Assembly (NCBI GenBank): GCA_043770215.1
Contig: JAYVIQ010000047.1
Span: forward strand, 1 to 5,829
DNA from: JAYVIQ01 sp043770215
GTDB lineage: Bacteria > Bacteroidota > Bacteroidia > Cytophagales > JAAEPT01
Length of the DNA stretch: 5,829 bases
Reading direction: 5' to 3'
Shown: in pieces, positions 5,815-5,829 of the stretch
Layout: each line of letters begins with the position of its first letter
Numbering within the stretch: position 1 is the first letter of the stretch
Position numbers and translations under genes: made by a program
The notes under the pieces: generated by a model
What the model was told of the DNA's origin: nothing
Seen by the model: the letters and a program-made list of their open reading frames with translations, nothing else
The model's database searches: none

Positions 5815-5829
5815 TGACCCGATAGGGTT

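Overview
The window looks like a chromosomal piece of an AT-rich member of the Bacteroidota. The evidence is an L21/L27 gene pair with Bacteroidota-like sequence, a textbook Bacteroidota promoter (TTG, 19 bases, TAACTTTG) in front of it, weak or absent Shine-Dalgarno sites at most starts, and the protein families present: a DUF5060-type secreted protein, a GH16 glucanase remnant and a secreted endonuclease/exonuclease/phosphatase-fold protein. The order within the phylum cannot be fixed from this sequence.

Layout. Bases 1-180 (minus) hold the first 60 codons of a secreted DUF5060-type protein that runs off the left edge. Bases 477-932 (minus) hold an unrecognised secreted protein that may be cut short by a TAG codon, because the same frame stays open for 28 more codons beyond it. 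From 933 to about 2150 the DNA is almost gene-free; only a 50-residue lysine-rich peptide (1757-1909, plus) is a plausible gene. Bases 2152-2473 (plus) are the wreck of a secreted GH16 beta-glucanase whose segment order matches the circularly permuted Fibrobacter-type lichenase; the catalytic core is missing and two stops and a frame change are present. Bases 2670-3716 (plus) are an intact secreted endonuclease/exonuclease/phosphatase-family protein. It converges on the rplU-rpmA operon (4392-3810, minus), with a shared hairpin between them. Bases 4456-4925 contain no gene but carry a long perfect-stem terminator (4851-4897). That terminator sits just behind the decayed 3' end of an RNase Y gene (rny, about 5145-4926, minus). 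Next come a small secreted protein of unknown function (5506-5165, minus), a Gly/Ala-rich open frame with no start codon (5786-5469) that overlaps it, and a more GC-rich imperfect hairpin at the right edge that looks like the end of a repeat element.

How the parts fit. The only clearly functional core is the ribosomal-protein operon and the secreted phosphoesterase-fold gene. Around them lie at least two certain or near-certain pseudogenes (GH16, rny), one possible nonsense-truncated gene and one headless open frame. This suggests an eroding or rearranged segment next to a housekeeping operon. The GH16 remnant and the DUF5060 protein both point to a polysaccharide-degrading ancestor. I do not see a complete new multi-gene system. 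The most unusual items are the permuted GH16 relic, the rny tail with its intact terminator, and the Gly-rich frame joined to the edge repeat.
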